In this document: piece by piece, positions 63,035-64,000 of the stretch
Position numbering within the stretch: position 1 is the stretch's first letter
Layout of the letters: each line of letters begins with the position of its first letter
NCBI GenBank assembly: GCA_963700865.1
Contig: CAVOZC010000002.1
Coordinates: 124,001-188,000, forward strand
Direction: 5' to 3'
Source: CAVOGJ01 sp963700865
GTDB lineage: Bacteria; Planctomycetota; Planctomycetia; Pirellulales; Pirellulaceae
Length of the DNA stretch: 64,000 nt
Notes under the pieces: model-generated
What the model saw: the letters and a program-made list of their open reading frames with translations, nothing else
Told to the model about the DNA's origin: nothing
Databases searched by the model: none
Program-made: the position numbers and the translations under genes

Positions 63035-64000
63035 CTATCGACTTTGGCCATCTCCGTGGCTGGGGCGTCCAGCCACAGTCGTTAAACGCCAAGCGTCGAA
63101 CGTCTGGCCACTACGTCCTTGACGCATCCGAGCCAGAAGCCACCACAACGCCACGATCAGCCCACCGGCCGATGGTTCCGGCACCGAGGTAACATCAAAC
63201 GACGACGTGTACTTGTGGGCGTTCCAGATGTTGAAATCCGACACATCGACGAACCTGTCCGCGTTCAAGTCGCCCGCACACCAGGCGGTGACGGACTTGA
63301 ACTTGTTCTCATTCCAGAGATTTAAGTCTGAAACGACCATCACCCAAGTGATCCCACACCCCGCCAGGATCCAGCCGATTGCGAACACCATGTACCACCA
63401 GCCGGTCGTCCGTCGTTGGCCGCCCGGGCATTGCGTATGGACAATCTCCGCCAGGGACCTCGCACAGCCATCGAGCAGCGTCAACTGCGTGCTGAACAGC
63501 GTGGCCACACCAACCATCAGGAACAGCGTTCGACCCGTGCGTCCCCATAGTTGCCCCAACACGGCGGCTTCATCCCAGATCAAGCGGCCCTGTTCCGGCA
63601 CGACGCCGCGAGGTTGCAACACAATCAAGGCTCCGTAAATGAACAGCAAAATGGTGACGGAATTCAAGAGCCAGAAGAAACAGACCTGATCAAAGACGAG
63701 ATACCGCATCCAGGCGCGGAAGCGGGAGGCGTTTGCCGGATGCTCATCGAATGTGAATCCGCTGCGCGTTGCGGCTTGTGGCTTGCCGTGCAGAATGTTC
63801 TGCATCACCGGCACGCGGCGACTCATGCCGATCTGTTTGTCACGCAGGTAAAAGCTGTAAAACAAGTTCGCGGTCCCACCCGCCCCCGCGAAAACCAGGG
63901 CAATGAAAAACTCCTTCACGCCCATCGCTGGTTCGCGAAAGCCGACATTCAACGCGCCCCTGAGCAGGGATTCCATCGACTGCCAAGAGCCTAGACGAAT
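63035..64000 (-). CDS. Nramp-like transporter fragment continuing into dockerin and PEP-CTERM (partial)
   Basis: The frame is open to the right edge, so the N-terminus is missing. The first part is Nramp-like: EFFIALVFAGAGGTANLFYS, FYLRDKQIGMSRRVPVMQN, VCFFWLLNSVTILLFIYGALI and TLFLMVGVATLFSTQLTLLD, all typical of the C-terminal half of divalent-metal transporters. After WWYMVFAIGWILAGCGITWV the same frame passes directly into VSDLNLWNENKFKS, then DLNADRFVDVSDFNIWNAHK, a dockerin pair, and VPEPSAGGLIVALWWLLARM. The join has no linker. It may be a real fusion, a recombination scar or an assembly chimera. Confidence 0.72.
   Translation of the reverse strand: MRLGSWQSMESLLRGALNVGFREPAMGVKEFFIALVFAGAGGTANLFYSFYLRDKQIGMSRRVPVMQNILHGKPQAATRSGFTFDEHPANASRFRAWMRYLVFDQVCFFWLLNSVTILLFIYGALIVLQPRGVVPEQGRLIWDEAAVLGQLWGRTGRTLFLMVGVATLFSTQLTLLDGCARSLAEIVHTQCPGGQRRTTGWWYMVFAIGWILAGCGITWVMVVSDLNLWNENKFKSVTAWCAGDLNADRFVDVSDFNIWNAHKYTSSFDVTSVPEPSAGGLIVALWWLLARMRQGRSGQTFDAWRLTTVAGRPSHGDGQSR
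63056..63078. repeat. GTGGCTGGGGCGTCCAGCCAC palindrome
   Basis: Perfect GTGGCTGG / CCAGCCAC arms around GGCGT, matching the second half of the 44402-44455 element. It lies inside the last codons of the Nramp/PEP-CTERM frame, suggesting that the true stop may have been altered by the repeat. Confidence 0.7.

Overview
The window looks like part of a planctomycete chromosome, probably Pirellulales-like, with GC-rich DNA. Lineage hallmarks are the protein families DUF1501, DUF1549/DUF1553 'planctomycete cytochrome', DUF1559 with a type IV pilin-like N-terminus, DUF1080, DUF6807 (PmoA-like), DUF1573 and DUF3467. Seven secreted or surface proteins end in PEP-CTERM signals, and several of these carry dockerin-type EF-hand repeats. 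All calls come from reading the sequence; no database search was possible.

Layout. 1-4.6 kb (minus): acyl-CoA synthetase-like gene, DUF1080, UDP-glucuronate decarboxylase-like and GDP-fucose synthase nucleotide-sugar genes, tadA. 4.8-8 kb (plus): two secreted proteins, a small conserved protein and csrA with a probable autoregulatory CsrA site. 8.1-16.4 kb (plus): a secreted-protein operon (DUF1501, PPC-domain protein, DUF1549/DUF1553 cytochrome, cytochrome/WD40/coiled-coil protein). 16.4-20.1 kb (minus): ffh-rpsP-trmD-rplS-nudix. 20.7-24.7 kb: DUF1573 protein, Sfp-type phosphopantetheinyl transferase, a large dockerin/PEP-CTERM protein. 24.8-29.9 kb (minus): hom-yciB-apgM-lysC, an aspartate-family cluster in which the phosphoglycerate-mutase-like protein may act as homoserine kinase. 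30.4-32.7 kb: vanadium haloperoxidase-like PEP-CTERM protein. 33.9-41 kb: pheA, dnaK (with a near-perfect sigma-54 promoter) and clpB. 41.9 kb: tRNA-Ser(UGA). 42-49.4 kb: a TIGR03546/TIGR03545 pair, a TauE-like permease, a GT4 glycosyltransferase, a metallopeptidase-like protein and a lipoprotein. 51-56.6 kb: PEP-CTERM protein, DUF3467, PhzF, DUF1579, Tag glycosylase, B12-radical SAM. 56.8-64 kb: PEP-CTERM proteins, DUF1559 plus lipoprotein, and the end of an Nramp-like transporter that runs into a dockerin/PEP-CTERM tail.

The most unusual content is non-coding. Five intergenic clusters (about 32.7-33.9, 35.2-35.6, 40.9-41.6, 46.8-47.6 and 49.7-50.7 kb) hold at least 14 copies of a roughly 145-bp element. 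Its ends are G/C-rich imperfect inverted repeats, and the copies are embedded in shorter, cluster-specific repeats. They look like a MITE-like or structured-RNA repeat family. At about 50.8-51.0 kb, just beyond cluster 5, is a compact candidate small RNA or leader with its own promoter, nested helices, a GNRA-capped hairpin and a T-run terminator.

Many genes, including essential ones (ffh, rpsP), are interrupted by single-base frameshifts. This pattern fits consensus errors in the assembly better than real pseudogenes, so those genes are annotated as single loci with the break positions noted.
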